DNA from: Nitrospirota bacterium
GTDB taxonomy: Bacteria > Nitrospirota > Thermodesulfovibrionia > Thermodesulfovibrionales > JdFR-88
NCBI GenBank assembly: GCA_021789555.1
Contig: JAJYJK010000013.1
Location: forward strand, 1-53,536
Reading direction: 5' to 3'
Length of the DNA stretch: 53,536 bases
Below, piece by piece: positions 15,773 through 24,776 of this stretch; the stretch's first letter is position 1, and each line of letters starts with the position of its first letter. Position numbers and translations under genes: made by a program. Below the pieces are notes generated by a model, which did no database searches, had not been told where the DNA came from, and saw only the letters and a list, made by a program, of their open reading frames with translations.

Positions 15773-17737
15773 CTATCCTTCGATGCCCTTAAGCAGTTTC
15801 TCCACCGTGGGGAACTGGGTTGAGTCGGTATGGGGCAGAAAGAGCGCGGACATGTACTCGTTCATGAAACCGGGCGACACGGAAAGCTCCATGTAAGTCA
15901 TCCGGGAGGCGATCTCTTCGGCCTCCCGTCTTAGCCCCTCAGAGACGAGGCCGAGATAGGCCCCGGTGATGGAGGTGTTCCCCAGAAAGACGAACTTTTC
16001 CCTGGGGATATCCGGCAGCATCCCCAGCATGATGGCCCTCTCCACGTTCAGGTAATTGCCGAACCCGCCCGCGATATAGACTTTCTCTATGTCGGCCATC
16101 GAAAGGCCCACCTCTTTGACGAGCGCCGAGATGCCGGCATAGATGGCCGCCTTGGCCCGGAGGATGTTTTCGATGTCCGCCTGCGTGAGCGCGATGATCT
16201 GCCCGGCGGGCCCGGAGGCGAGCACGAACTCGGCCCCGTCTTCCCCCGCGCGGAGTTTTTTTGCCAAGGCCCCGTGCGCGTCTCGCTCAGCGAGATAGAG
16301 ATTAAACCCCCCCTTCCTGTCGATGATCCCGCGGAGGAACATCTCCGAGACCGCGTCTATCATGCCGGAGCCGCATATGCCCCTCGGGAGGGCCGCGCCA
16401 TTATTTCCTATCACGCCGGTTTCTATTTCCATATCGGGCGTTATCCTCACGGACTCTATCGCCCCTTCGGTCGCCCTCATCCCGTGCCGTATGCCGCTTC
16501 CCTCGAAACAGGGGCCGGCCGAGCAGGCCGCGGTTATGAGCCATTCGTCATTGCCTACGGCCACCTCCCCGTTGGTCCCGATGTCCATGAAGAGGGCGAT
16601 CTCCTTTTTCCTTGTCATGCCGGAGGCCAGCACCCCCGAGACGATGTCCCCGCCCACATAACTGGCCATGCAGGGCATCGTGTAGAGCGCCCCGCAGGCG
16701 TTCATCGACAGGCCCGAATCGGCGCCCCTCCAGAAGGGGAAATAGCTGACCCCCGGCACATAGGGCTCCTCCCTTATCGAGGCCGGGTCCAGGCCCCAGA
16801 AGAGGTGGCTCATTGTTGTATTGCCGCTTATCACGGCCATCTCTACCGTCTTTGTATCGAGCTTGCGCCTCTGAGAGATCGCGTCGATGAGCCCGTTTAT
16901 GTCTTCAAGGACGCACTGCCGCAGGTCCTTTAGCCCGCCCCTCTCCGTGGCGTGCACGATCCTGGTGATGACGTCGTCCCCGTAGCGTATCTGGGAATTG
17001 TAGGTGGAGCCGGCGTCTATGAGTTTTCCGTCCGCGAGGTCCACGAGATAGACGACCACGGTTGTCGTGCCGATGTCGACGGCGACGCCGTAACGGCCGG
17101 CTTTCGGCCCCGACTGAGGGTAAATCGCCACTGCGGAGCCCGCGGCCCCGTCTTTCCCAATGGTCAGCCCGTCTTTCTCGATGATGAGATAGTGAAACTC
17201 CACATTCCAGCCCGCTTCCCTGAGGACCTTCCCCATCCCGGTCAGGAAATCATGCGGGAAATAGAGCACGGCGATTTTTTGACCTGCTGCTTGAAGCGCG
17301 CCTTTCAGGCGTTCGAGGTCGCTCGAGTTGTCGCCGATAGCGGGAGGGACCAGTTGCAGCCTGACCGTCTTTACGGCCGGGTCTATCTGCCGGCCCATTG
17401 CGGAGACGAGCCCGAGCAGGTTTTCCGCGCGGGAGAGGGCGATCTTTTCCCCCACGGCGATCCTCGATGTCTCCGGTATCTCTATGCTTACGTCGCCTTT
17501 TGGGAAAGTCCGGCAGGCAAGGACGATGCCGGAGTTGCGCTCTTCGCGGGTGAGTTTTGTAAAGCCGGTTATATCGGCCGGGCCGTCAAGGAGTTTTACC
17601 CTGCATTTGCCGCAGGCGCCCTTTCCCCCGCAGGAGGCCGTAAGATAGATGTCCGCCGCTTTCAGGGCGGAAAGGATGCTCTGCCCTTCCCCTACGGGTA
17701 TTTCATTTTTTTGTCCGCCCCTTATGCGGAGGTTCAT
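15773..17737 (-). CDS. Corrinoid-protein activator, ASKHA ATPase with N-terminal 2Fe-2S ferredoxin domain (RACo-like, DUF4445)
   Basis: 654 residues. A plant-type ferredoxin domain fills about 1-95, with cluster ligands in SCGGKGACGKC and a fourth Cys in LACRTF. A linker domain leads to an ASKHA ATPase core (about 215-654) with the phosphate loop VAVDIGTTTVVVYLVDL, TNGEVAVGN and GICGSGMIDAV, and near the end KVYIAGGFGNYL. RACo and RamA-type proteins reductively reactivate Co(II) corrinoid proteins in the Wood-Ljungdahl pathway or methyltransferase systems, using ATP. No corrinoid protein or methyltransferase gene is in the window. The gene starts 11 nt after purQ, with a hairpin in purQ's end between them. 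Confidence 0.85.
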   Translation of the reverse strand: MNLRIRGGQKNEIPVGEGQSILSALKAADIYLTASCGGKGACGKCRVKLLDGPADITGFTKLTREERNSGIVLACRTFPKGDVSIEIPETSRIAVGEKIALSRAENLLGLVSAMGRQIDPAVKTVRLQLVPPAIGDNSSDLERLKGALQAAGQKIAVLYFPHDFLTGMGKVLREAGWNVEFHYLIIEKDGLTIGKDGAAGSAVAIYPQSGPKAGRYGVAVDIGTTTVVVYLVDLADGKLIDAGSTYNSQIRYGDDVITRIVHATERGGLKDLRQCVLEDINGLIDAISQRRKLDTKTVEMAVISGNTTMSHLFWGLDPASIREEPYVPGVSYFPFWRGADSGLSMNACGALYTMPCMASYVGGDIVSGVLASGMTRKKEIALFMDIGTNGEVAVGNDEWLITAACSAGPCFEGSGIRHGMRATEGAIESVRITPDMEIETGVIGNNGAALPRGICGSGMIDAVSEMFLRGIIDRKGGFNLYLAERDAHGALAKKLRAGEDGAEFVLASGPAGQIIALTQADIENILRAKAAIYAGISALVKEVGLSMADIEKVYIAGGFGNYLNVERAIMLGMLPDIPREKFVFLGNTSITGAYLGLVSEGLRREAEEIASRMTYMELSVSPGFMNEYMSALFLPHTDSTQFPTVEKLLKGIEG

Positions 17738-17748
17738 CTTTTGGTGGT

Positions 17749-18483
17749 TTATTTAAAACCCCCGGGGGCCTTTGCCCCCGGCTTTTCAAGGTCCGCGGAG
17801 AGCCAGGCAAAGAGGGATTCAAAGAGGAGCCTGCCGTCGGTATTGCCGAGGACGGCCTCGGCGCAGCGCTCCGGATGCGGCATCATGCCAAGGACGTTGC
17901 CCTGCCGGTTCACGATGCCGGCTATGTTTTCGAGCGAGCCATTCGGATTGGCCCCAGGCGTTATCTCGCCCTCCGGGGATGAGTACCTGAAAACCACCTG
18001 ATTATTTTCGTTCAGGGATTTCAACCCTGCCGGGTCCAGGAAATAATTGCCTTCCCCGTGCGCTATGGGCATCCTCAGGACCTGCCCCGGGTGCAGTCTG
18101 TTCGTAAAAGGGGTCGAGGCGTTTTCCACCCGCAGGGATACGTCCTTGCAGATGAATTTCATGCCGCTGTTTCTCAGGAGCGCCCCCGGCAGAAGCCCCG
18201 CCTCCACCAGCACCTGAAACCCGTTGCAGATGCCTATTACCGGGCCGCCCTTTTCCGCGAACCTCACGACGGCCCCCATGACGGCCGAAAGGCGCGCTAT
18301 GGCCCCGGTGCGCAGGTAATCCCCGTAGGCAAACCCGCCCGGAAGCACTACCGCCTCGGTGTCGGCGGGAAGCTCCCGCTCCTTATGCCAGACGAACCGG
18401 ACAGGCGCGCCCATCACGTGTTTTAGCACGTGGTAGCAGTCGTGGTCGCAGTTGCTGCCCGGAAATACGATTACGCCTATCAT
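17749..18483 (-). CDS. purQ: Phosphoribosylformylglycinamidine synthase, glutamine amidotransferase subunit
   Basis: 244 residues. This class I glutaminase has the nucleophile in [15 protein letters not shown] near 87 and the His/Glu partners in [12 protein letters not shown] near 205. The N-terminus ([14 protein letters not shown]) and [17 protein letters not shown] are diagnostic for PurQ. It supplies ammonia to PurL in purine synthesis; neither purL nor purS is seen here. The last codons ([10 protein letters not shown]) double as a GC-rich hairpin. Confidence 0.94.
   Translation of the reverse strand: MIGVIVFPGSNCDHDCYHVLKHVMGAPVRFVWHKERELPADTEAVVLPGGFAYGDYLRTGAIARLSAVMGAVVRFAEKGGPVIGICNGFQVLVEAGLLPGALLRNSGMKFICKDVSLRVENASTPFTNRLHPGQVLRMPIAHGEGNYFLDPAGLKSLNENNQVVFRYSSPEGEITPGANPNGSLENIAGIVNRQGNVLGMMPHPERCAEAVLGNTDGRLLFESLFAWLSADLEKPGAKAPGGFK
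17755..17781 (-). terminator. Hairpin plus T-rich tail inside the 3' end of purQ
   Basis: Read on the minus strand, CCGGGGGC-AAAG-GCCCCCGG is followed by GGGTTTTAAATAA. The stem encodes the final residues of PurQ. It could terminate or attenuate transcription before the corrinoid activator, whose start is only 18 nt further on. Confidence 0.5.
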
Positions 18484-18524
18484 TTAAATTTCGCTCCCCC
18501 TGTTGAAGCTGTGAACATTTTATT

Positions 18525-19160
18525 CTAATTCATAGGGGAGGATTTTTTCACTACCGCGGGGGTGGGTTTCCTCATGCCCCTTGCTTGCTGCCCCTTTTCG
18601 CCCACGACAAAATTGTGGTACGGAAGGACGTCATGGCTCTTCACGCTTGAAAACCCCCCTTTTTTCACCTGCGCGACAATGTCCTTCGCATTGACCCTTA
18701 TCGAGAGCGGCGGCCCCGTGGGGGTTTCGACCTCCTTCTTCCAGTCGATTATCATCAGTTTGCCGCCTTCGGCAAGCAGGCGGCGGGCCTCGCCGATGAC
18801 CTTTGCCGGCTCTTCAAGCTCGTGATGGAGCTCTAGCATGTAGACAAGGTCCGCTATGCCGTCGGGCAGGGGGACGGAGCTTTCCTCCATTTTCAGGGGG
18901 ACCACCATATCTGATAAAGCCCCGAGGTTTTCCCGCATCCACTCGATCATCACGTCCAGGATATCGCAGGCGTAGAGCTTGCCCCCCTTGAGCCTCCCCG
19001 CGAACCGGGAAGCGAAAAAGCCCGTGCCCGCGCCTATTTCGACGGCGGTATGCGCGGCGCCGGGGTCAAGGGTCCGCCAGATGAGGTCAGGCGGAAGATA
19101 GACAAGCCTGTTTGGGTCGTTGAGTCTTGCGAGTTTTTCGGGCGGAAATTTTTTGTCCAT
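18525..19160 (-). CDS. Class I SAM-dependent methyltransferase
   Basis: 211 residues. Motif I is TAVEIGAGTGFFASRF near 42, then an acidic residue in LYACDILDVMIEWM, PLPDGIADLVYMLELHHELE (post-motif II region of small-molecule methyltransferases), and LAEGGKLMIIDWKKE. The C-terminus is a basic tail rich in Lys/Ser. It resembles the UbiE/arsenite or small-molecule methyltransferase group, but no cysteine motif for arsenic is present and the substrate is unknown. It is divergent from the oxidase at 19353. Confidence 0.83.
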   Translation of the reverse strand: MDKKFPPEKLARLNDPNRLVYLPPDLIWRTLDPGAAHTAVEIGAGTGFFASRFAGRLKGGKLYACDILDVMIEWMRENLGALSDMVVPLKMEESSVPLPDGIADLVYMLELHHELEEPAKVIGEARRLLAEGGKLMIIDWKKEVETPTGPPLSIRVNAKDIVAQVKKGGFSSVKSHDVLPYHNFVVGEKGQQARGMRKPTPAVVKKSSPMN

Positions 19161-19224
19161 TTTTTCTCTCTCTCCATTCTGCGTGCATCGGGTATTTATT
19201 ATAAATAATTTATCGGAACTGTTT

Positions 19225-19261
19225 AACTTGCAATTCCCTGTAGCTTGCTGAGGGGCAGTCC
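19225..19261. repeat. REP-like element, copy 1 (GCAATTCCCTG type)
   Basis: AACTTGCAATTCCCTGTAGC-TT-GCTGAGGGGCAGTCC. The core CCCTGTAGC/GCTGAGGGG is an imperfect hairpin around TT. Copies 2 and 3 are at 28327 and 45169. It lies between divergent genes. Confidence 0.7.
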
Positions 19262-19352
19262 ATTATCGGGGCGCCGAGGTCTTTTCTTGCCGCCTGCCCT
19301 GCAAATCAACTAAAATTAAGAGACCCACTGGCTGAAAGGCGAAAGCTGAAAG

Positions 19353-20732
19353 ATGGCGGAAAAAGAAAAAACGATTCGTTTGGATATAGAGCGCTTCTCC
19401 ACGGACCCCGAAGACCTTCTGGCCTACGGGTTTGACGCCTCCGGGCTCTCCGGGACCGCCGCCGTTGTGGCCTGGCCGGGCACGACAATGGAAGTGGCAA
19501 GGATAATGCGCCAGGCCCGGCAGATGAGGGCGGCAGTTATACCGCGCGGGGCCGGAACGGGCATGACGGGGGGGGCCGTGCCCGCCGGGGGGCTCCCCCC
19601 CGGCGGGGCGATAGTGCTCAGTTTCGAGCGCATGAACCGGATATTGGAGGTTGACGACGTCAACCTGACAGTGCTCGTGGAGCCGGGTGTCGTAAACGGA
19701 AGGCTCCAGCGGGAGCTTGCCGGCTATGGGCTTTTCTATCCGCCGGACCCCGCGAGCCTCGAGTTCTGCACCATCGGGGGCAATGTGGCCGAAAACGCGG
19801 GGGGGCCGCGGGCCCTGAAATACGGCGTCACAAGGGATTTCGTCTTGTGGCTGGAGGCCGTTTTGCCGGGCGGAGAGATCATACATACGGGCGTGCAGAC
19901 CCCAAAAGGTGTGGTGGGCTACGACCTGACCAGGCTCCTTGTGGGTTCCGAGGGGACGCTTGCCGCGGTCACGAAGATAAGGCTCAAGGTGCTGCCGCTG
20001 CCGCAGGACGTGCTCACCCTGCTGGCCGTATTCGGGGACGTGGGCGCATCCGGCGAGGCGGTCAGCCGCATCATCGCCTCGAAGATAATCCCCCGTACAC
20101 TTGAGATCATGGACAAAGACTGCATGCTCGCGGTTGAAAACAGGGGCCCCGTCGGCCTGCCCTCCGGGGCCGAGGCCCTCCTTCTTATCGAGCTTGACGG
20201 CCATCCGGAGGCCATAAAGGCCGAAGCGGCCCGCGTGATAGAGATATGCCGGATGCTCGGCGCGGAGGTCACGATGGCCGAAGACGACGACGCGCGCGAG
20301 GCCCTCTGGAGGGCCAGACGGGGCGTATCGCCCGCGCTCTATCAGCTATGCCCGCATAAGGTGAGCGAAGATATCGTGGTGCCGAGGGGCAATATAGCCG
20401 CGATGCTCTCCGAACTGAAGGCCCTCGCCCAGAAGACCTCCATACCCATCGCCTCATTCGGCCACGCGGGCGACGGAAACCTGCACGTAAACCTTCTGCC
20501 GAAAGAGAAAAAGGACCTGACCCCCGTCCTCCGGGAACTGTTTGAAAAAGTGCTGGCGCTGGGCGGCACCCTCTCCGGCGAGCACGGCGTGGGGCTTACA
20601 AAAAAGCCCTTCATACAGATGGAGATAGGAGACGCGGAGCTTGACCTCATGCGCCGGATAAAAAACGTCTTCGACCCCGACGGGCTCCTGAACCCCGGGA
20701 AGATCTTCCCAGAGGCCGAACCGCCCGCCTAA
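19353..20732 (+). CDS. FAD-linked oxidase, GlcD / D-lactate dehydrogenase type
   Basis: 459 residues. The FAD_binding_4 (PCMH) domain fills about 35-215: VIPRGAGTGMTGGAVP, DDVNLTVLVEPGV, CTIGGNVAENAGGPRALKYG and SEGTLAAVTKIRL. The FAD-oxidase C-terminal domain has ASFGHAGDGNLHVNLL and SGEHGVGLTKKPF. It oxidises a 2-hydroxy acid such as glycolate or D-lactate to the 2-oxo acid. GlcE and GlcF partners are not adjacent; the next gene on this strand is a chemoreceptor. Physiological acceptor (quinone or electron-transfer flavoprotein) is unclear. Ribosome binding site is weak. Confidence 0.88.
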   Translation: MAEKEKTIRLDIERFSTDPEDLLAYGFDASGLSGTAAVVAWPGTTMEVARIMRQARQMRAAVIPRGAGTGMTGGAVPAGGLPPGGAIVLSFERMNRILEVDDVNLTVLVEPGVVNGRLQRELAGYGLFYPPDPASLEFCTIGGNVAENAGGPRALKYGVTRDFVLWLEAVLPGGEIIHTGVQTPKGVVGYDLTRLLVGSEGTLAAVTKIRLKVLPLPQDVLTLLAVFGDVGASGEAVSRIIASKIIPRTLEIMDKDCMLAVENRGPVGLPSGAEALLLIELDGHPEAIKAEAARVIEICRMLGAEVTMAEDDDAREALWRARRGVSPALYQLCPHKVSEDIVVPRGNIAAMLSELKALAQKTSIPIASFGHAGDGNLHVNLLPKEKKDLTPVLRELFEKVLALGGTLSGEHGVGLTKKPFIQMEIGDAELDLMRRIKNVFDPDGLLNPGKIFPEAEPPA

Positions 20733-20827
20733 AGTTTTTCTCCGGACCATACGATATATTAAGTAATTAAATAATAAATTGATTGATTATTGAAAGATGT
20801 GTAAATTAATGTCCTATCAACTCGATT

Positions 20828-20885
20828 CCCTCACCAAAAACCCTCTCCCCCTGGGAGAGGGTGGAGCGAAGCGGAGGGTGAGGGG
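20828..20885. repeat. Composite CCCTCACC / CCCTCTCC palindrome
   Basis: CCCTCACC at 20828 faces GGGTGAGG near 20876-20884; inside, CCCTCTCCCC faces GGGAGAGGG. The spacer GTGGAGCGAAGCGGA resembles the spacer of the copy at 6541. It is between the oxidase and the chemoreceptor. Confidence 0.75.
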
Positions 20886-20951
20886 AGCAGCTAGGCAATT
20901 TATTAGTTAGAAAGCGTCCAGTTATTTTTGTTTTTATGGAGGGACAATTTC

Positions 20952-22610
20952 ATGGCAAGCTGGAGCATCAGGAAGAAGCTGAATTTCTCCATTTCGATGG
21001 TTGTGCTCGCGGTAATCACGATGGCTGTGTTTTGCGTTCTTCTTGTTCGGAAAACGGAGGATTTCAGCGAATCCATGGGCCAGGCGGCGGCGGCCGATAA
21101 GCGGATAAGCGCCTGGAAGGACCTCAAGCTGGATATCGAAAACCTGAGGTGGCAACTCGTAGCGGCCGCAATGGCCGGGGGCAAATCCGATATTGGCGGG
21201 CAGGCGGGGCAGACGCTCGATGCGGCCAAAAGCGACCTTGACGCCCTTTCGGCGCTGGCAAAAGGAGACCCCCGGCTTGAGGGCCGGGTCGGTGCGGTAA
21301 GAAGCGCCGTTGAAGGGATCGGCGAAAAAGGCGGCCGGCTCATCGCGGGCCCGGCCGGCTATAGGGAAGCGGCCGCGATGCTGCCGGAGATAAGCGGACT
21401 GGCCAGGGGCGCAGCCGGGCAGATTGACGGGGCCATAGAGGGCGGCGGGGCCGCCGCGCAGACGGACCTGCTCAGGGCCAGGCTCAGGAGCGCCGTTTCC
21501 GTCATGAGCTTCGCGGCCGCCCTGCTGGGCATGATGGGCATACTCATAATTGTCGCCATGAAGGCGGTAAGCCGCTCCATTACGGGCTCGGTCTCCGAGA
21601 TGATAGAGGCGGTCCAAAGGCTCTCCGAAGGGGACCTGCTCTTTCAACTCCGCAGGAGCGGCTCCGGGGGCGATGGAGTGGGGGGGGATGAAGTCGGCCT
21701 GCTCTATGAGAGCATGGGCCATATGGCATCTTCCTTCAATGAGATGATAAACCGCGTGACGGGCTCGGCAAACAGAGTGGTCTCCACGGTCGGGGAACTC
21801 AGGCAGGAGGCCGCAAAGACCGCCGAAAGGGCGCAAAACCAGGCCTCGCAGGCCTCACAGACCGCCGCCGCAAGCGAGGAGATGAGCCAGACCATTAACG
21901 ATATAGCCAGGCGGGCGGCTGAGGTCTCTGAAAGCGCGCAGTCGGCCCTGAAGACCGCCGAGGAGGGCAAGGCAGGGGCGCATGCGGCCGTCGAGGCCTC
22001 CGGCAGGGTTTATGAGTCCACACGGAAACTTCAGGAGAAGATAGAAGTGCTTAATGAAAATACCCGTGAAATAAGCCAGGTCGTCTCCGTGATCACCGAC
22101 ATAGCGGACCAGACCAACCTGCTGGCCCTGAACGCCTCTATCGAGGCGGCGCGCGCAAGCCAGTTCGGCAAGGGTTTCGCCGTGGTGGCCGAGGAGGTCA
22201 GGAAACTTGCCGAAAAAACCATCAGGGAGACGGCCGTTATAGCGGAAAAAATAAAATCCTTTCAGACCGGCATCGCCGAGACCACAAACGCGATGAGGAT
22301 ATCGGCCGACGAGGTCAGGGACGCAACCGGCAACATAAAGAAGGTGGGCGGGTCCCTTGAGGCCATAGTCGAAGGGGCCCAGAAGGTGCACGACCGGATA
22401 ACCGAGATAGCCACGGCCGTCGAGGAGCAGTCGAGCGTGGCCTCGCAGATCACCTCCAATATGGAGGTCTCCACCTCCATCTCCAGGCATATGGAGGGTT
22501 CCTCCGCGAACCTCATATCCCATGTGGACAGCCTCACCGATGTCGCCCGCGAGCTGAGGCAGGCCGTCTCCGGGTTCAAGACGGCGGCCCGGCGGCGTGA
22601 AGGGAGTTAG
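20952..22610 (+). CDS. Methyl-accepting chemotaxis protein
   Basis: 552 residues from ATG 20952; GGAGGG at 20938-20943 is 8 nt upstream. TM1 is about 11-31, a periplasmic region about 32-180 rich in Ala/Gly helices, TM2 about 185-208, then HAMP (SVSEMIEAVQRLSEGDLLF) and a long coiled coil. The signalling hairpin tip is ITDIADQTNLLALNASIEAA, then RASQFGKGFAVVAEEVRKLAE. It signals to CheA/CheW, not encoded here. The ligand is unknown; the helical periplasmic domain lacks a motif I recognise. No CheR/CheB-docking pentapeptide is seen at the C-terminus. Confidence 0.92.
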   Translation: MASWSIRKKLNFSISMVVLAVITMAVFCVLLVRKTEDFSESMGQAAAADKRISAWKDLKLDIENLRWQLVAAAMAGGKSDIGGQAGQTLDAAKSDLDALSALAKGDPRLEGRVGAVRSAVEGIGEKGGRLIAGPAGYREAAAMLPEISGLARGAAGQIDGAIEGGGAAAQTDLLRARLRSAVSVMSFAAALLGMMGILIIVAMKAVSRSITGSVSEMIEAVQRLSEGDLLFQLRRSGSGGDGVGGDEVGLLYESMGHMASSFNEMINRVTGSANRVVSTVGELRQEAAKTAERAQNQASQASQTAAASEEMSQTINDIARRAAEVSESAQSALKTAEEGKAGAHAAVEASGRVYESTRKLQEKIEVLNENTREISQVVSVITDIADQTNLLALNASIEAARASQFGKGFAVVAEEVRKLAEKTIRETAVIAEKIKSFQTGIAETTNAMRISADEVRDATGNIKKVGGSLEAIVEGAQKVHDRITEIATAVEEQSSVASQITSNMEVSTSISRHMEGSSANLISHVDSLTDVARELRQAVSGFKTAARRREGS

Positions 22611-22714
22611 AGGGGTCCGGGAGAAATTTCAGGCCGATGGAGGACGAAACCGCCTGTAGGCCTTATAATGGAGGTAGGCGATGACGACCGGCAAAAAAAC
22701 CAGGGGGGAAAGGC

Positions 22715-23179
22715 ATGGCCGTATTCGTAGTGCATGAGCACCACGCGACCCACCTCCATTACGATTTCAGGCTGGAGATGGATGGGGTCCTGAAGAGCTG
22801 GGCCGTCCCCAAGGGGCCCTCGATGGACCCGGCTGACAAGAGGCTTGCCGTCATGGTGGAAGACCATGAGCTTGAATACGGCTCCTGGGAGGGCGTCCTC
22901 CCCGCTGGACAGTACGGGGCCGGGGCCGTAGTGATCTGGGACACAGGCCGGTTCGAGCTGCAAAAGGGCGGCCCCGATGAGGGGGTTATCGAATTCGCGC
23001 TCATGGGCAAAAAACTAAAGGGCGGCTTTGTGCTCGCGAGGTTCAAAAAGGGCAACACGCCGGAGAACTGGCTCCTGATGGAAAAACCTGATGCGTACGC
23101 CCGGCCCGGCTTCAAGCTCACCTCTGCCCTGACCCCGGCGAAATTGAAGAAGATAGAAAAAAATCCCCCTTACAGGTAA
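22715..23179 (+). CDS. Stand-alone DNA ligase D 3'-phosphoesterase domain protein
   Basis: 154 residues. Active-site residues of the LigD phosphoesterase are in place: HEHHATHLHYDFRLE (the outer His, the HYD and the Arg) and VEDHELEYGSWEG (second His). VLKSWAVPKGPS and NWLLMEKPDAYA are family motifs. It trims 3'-phosphates or ribonucleosides in end joining or repair; ligase and polymerase modules and Ku are not nearby. The best ribosome binding site (GGAGG 22671-22675) precedes an ATG at 22681 in another frame that reads MTTGKKTRGERHG and stops at 22737; a single-base shift in the G run near 22705 would join it to this gene. The start is therefore uncertain. Confidence 0.85.
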   Translation: MAVFVVHEHHATHLHYDFRLEMDGVLKSWAVPKGPSMDPADKRLAVMVEDHELEYGSWEGVLPAGQYGAGAVVIWDTGRFELQKGGPDEGVIEFALMGKKLKGGFVLARFKKGNTPENWLLMEKPDAYARPGFKLTSALTPAKLKKIEKNPPYR

Positions 23180-23188
23180 AATCCCCCG

Positions 23189-24046
23189 ATGGTCCCTGAA
23201 GGTCTTTTTGTCGATCTGCACACGCACGGCCTGGGCCCTTATGATACAAGGGCCGCGGACCCCCGCGCTGTGCTCGGCCTGTGCGCTTCCCACCGCAGGA
23301 GAGGCACGGCGCTCCTGTATCCCACTATCTATCCTTCAGATGCGGCCGCCATGCGCGCCCAGATGTCCGCGGTAAAAGAGGCGATGATGAGCGGCGGGCA
23401 GGCGGGGGGGCTCATAGGCGGCATAAACCTGGAGGGGCCCTTTTTAAACCCCGCCAGGTGCGGCGCGCTCGGGGCGCGGAATTTCATGAGGCCCTCGCTT
23501 TCGAACCTCAAGGGGCTTATAAGCGGTTTCGAGGACGTCATAAAGATAATCACCGTCGCCCCCGAGCTGCCCGGCGCCCTAAAAGTCATAGAGAGGTGCG
23601 CGGGGCTCGGCATCAGGGTGAATATGGGCCACTCGGACGCAACCCTGAAAGCCGCGCGGGAAGGCAAGCGGGCGGGGGCCGCCGGCGTGACCCATCTGTT
23701 TAACGCGATGAGGCCCTTCCATCACAGGGAGCCGGGGCTTGCGGGCTTTGCCCTCCTCGAGGAGGACATCTACGTGGAGATTATCGCGGACGGCTTTCAT
23801 CTGGGGCCGGAGGCATTAGCGCTTGTCCTTAAAATTAAAGACCCCGGAAAGATAATTCTCGTCTCCGATTCCGTGAAGGGCGGCAGCGGCAAACCGGTCT
23901 TCGAAGCCGGCATCCTGGCCGGTGGAGGAAAGAGTGTTGCCGAATGCGCGAAGACGCTGAAAAGAATATTCCCCGGGATGGATGAAAAACTGTTAAAACT
24001 GTTTGGCAGGGACAACCCGCTTCGCTATATGGGGTTGGGATATTAA
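23189..24046 (+). CDS. N-acetylglucosamine-6-phosphate deacetylase-like amidohydrolase (short NagA)
   Basis: 285 residues versus about 380 in typical NagA. The TIM-barrel motifs are kept in order: VDLHTHGLGP near 9, INLEGPFLNP, ITVAPELPGA, VNMGHSDAT, VTHLFNAMRPFHHREPG, IIADGFHLGPEAL and LVSDSVKGG with the catalytic Asp. Missing is the N-terminal strand region that builds the small beta domain, and the C-terminus is shortened. It probably deacetylates an N-acetyl amino-sugar phosphate in cell-wall recycling, by family. The start is 9 nt after the phosphoesterase gene, without a strong Shine-Dalgarno. Confidence 0.8.
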   Translation: MVPEGLFVDLHTHGLGPYDTRAADPRAVLGLCASHRRRGTALLYPTIYPSDAAAMRAQMSAVKEAMMSGGQAGGLIGGINLEGPFLNPARCGALGARNFMRPSLSNLKGLISGFEDVIKIITVAPELPGALKVIERCAGLGIRVNMGHSDATLKAAREGKRAGAAGVTHLFNAMRPFHHREPGLAGFALLEEDIYVEIIADGFHLGPEALALVLKIKDPGKIILVSDSVKGGSGKPVFEAGILAGGGKSVAECAKTLKRIFPGMDEKLLKLFGRDNPLRYMGLGY

Positions 24047-24127
24047 GGCCCTGAAAGGGATGGGTTACCGGGAAAATTAATTGCGGCGCCTTCTGATATA
24101 ATGTGACAAAAAAGGCGGGCGGCCGAT

Positions 24128-24769
24128 ATGGATATGATAAAGGACATCCACTGGCTTGGACATGATACATTCAGGATTCAAAGCGGCGGGAAGGTCCTCT
24201 ACACCGACCCCTTCAAGCTCGAAGGAAGCGCACCGGACAAAAAGGCGGACCTGGTCCTCATCACCCACGAGCACTACGACCACTGCAGCCCGGAGGACGT
24301 GCAGAAGATTGCCAAAGACGGGACCGTCATCGTCTGCGCGGCCGACTGCGTAGGAAAATTTCCGGCGAAGATAAAGACGATGGGTGTGAAGCCGGGGGAC
24401 CGGGTAGAGGTGGCGGGGATCGGCGTCGAAGCGGTGCCCGCATATAACACAAACAAGAAATTCCATCCGCGGGAAAAACAGTGGGTGGGCTATATCTTCA
24501 CCGTGGAAGGCAAGAGGATTTACATCGCGGGCGACACCGATTATATCCCGGAGATGAGGGATTTCAAGGCCGATATCGCCCTGCTGCCGGTCTCGGGGAC
24601 TTATGTGATGACGGCCGAAGAGGCGGCCCGCGCCGCCCTGGACATGAAACCGGGGATTGTCATACCCATGCACTACGGCTCTATTGTGGGCACGAGGGAA
24701 GACGCCGCCCGGTTCAAAAAGATCCTTGAAGGCAAGGTCAATGTGGCCATATTGAACCGGGAAGGATAG
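24128..24769 (+). CDS. UlaG-like metallo-beta-lactamase-fold hydrolase
   Basis: 213 residues. The metal motif is LITHEHYDHCSPED near 50, followed by the Asp ligand in IAGDTDYIPE near 140 and the final His in VIPMHYGSIVG near 183. The N-terminal IHWLGHDTFRIQSGGKVLYTD is typical of the UlaG/YtkL-like branch (DUF of unknown substrates). TATAAT at 24097-24102 is a likely -10. The biotin ligase gene begins 7 nt downstream, so it heads a unit with birA and larC. Confidence 0.85.
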   Translation: MDMIKDIHWLGHDTFRIQSGGKVLYTDPFKLEGSAPDKKADLVLITHEHYDHCSPEDVQKIAKDGTVIVCAADCVGKFPAKIKTMGVKPGDRVEVAGIGVEAVPAYNTNKKFHPREKQWVGYIFTVEGKRIYIAGDTDYIPEMRDFKADIALLPVSGTYVMTAEEAARAALDMKPGIVIPMHYGSIVGTREDAARFKKILEGKVNVAILNREG

Positions 24770-24776
24770 CCCTTCT

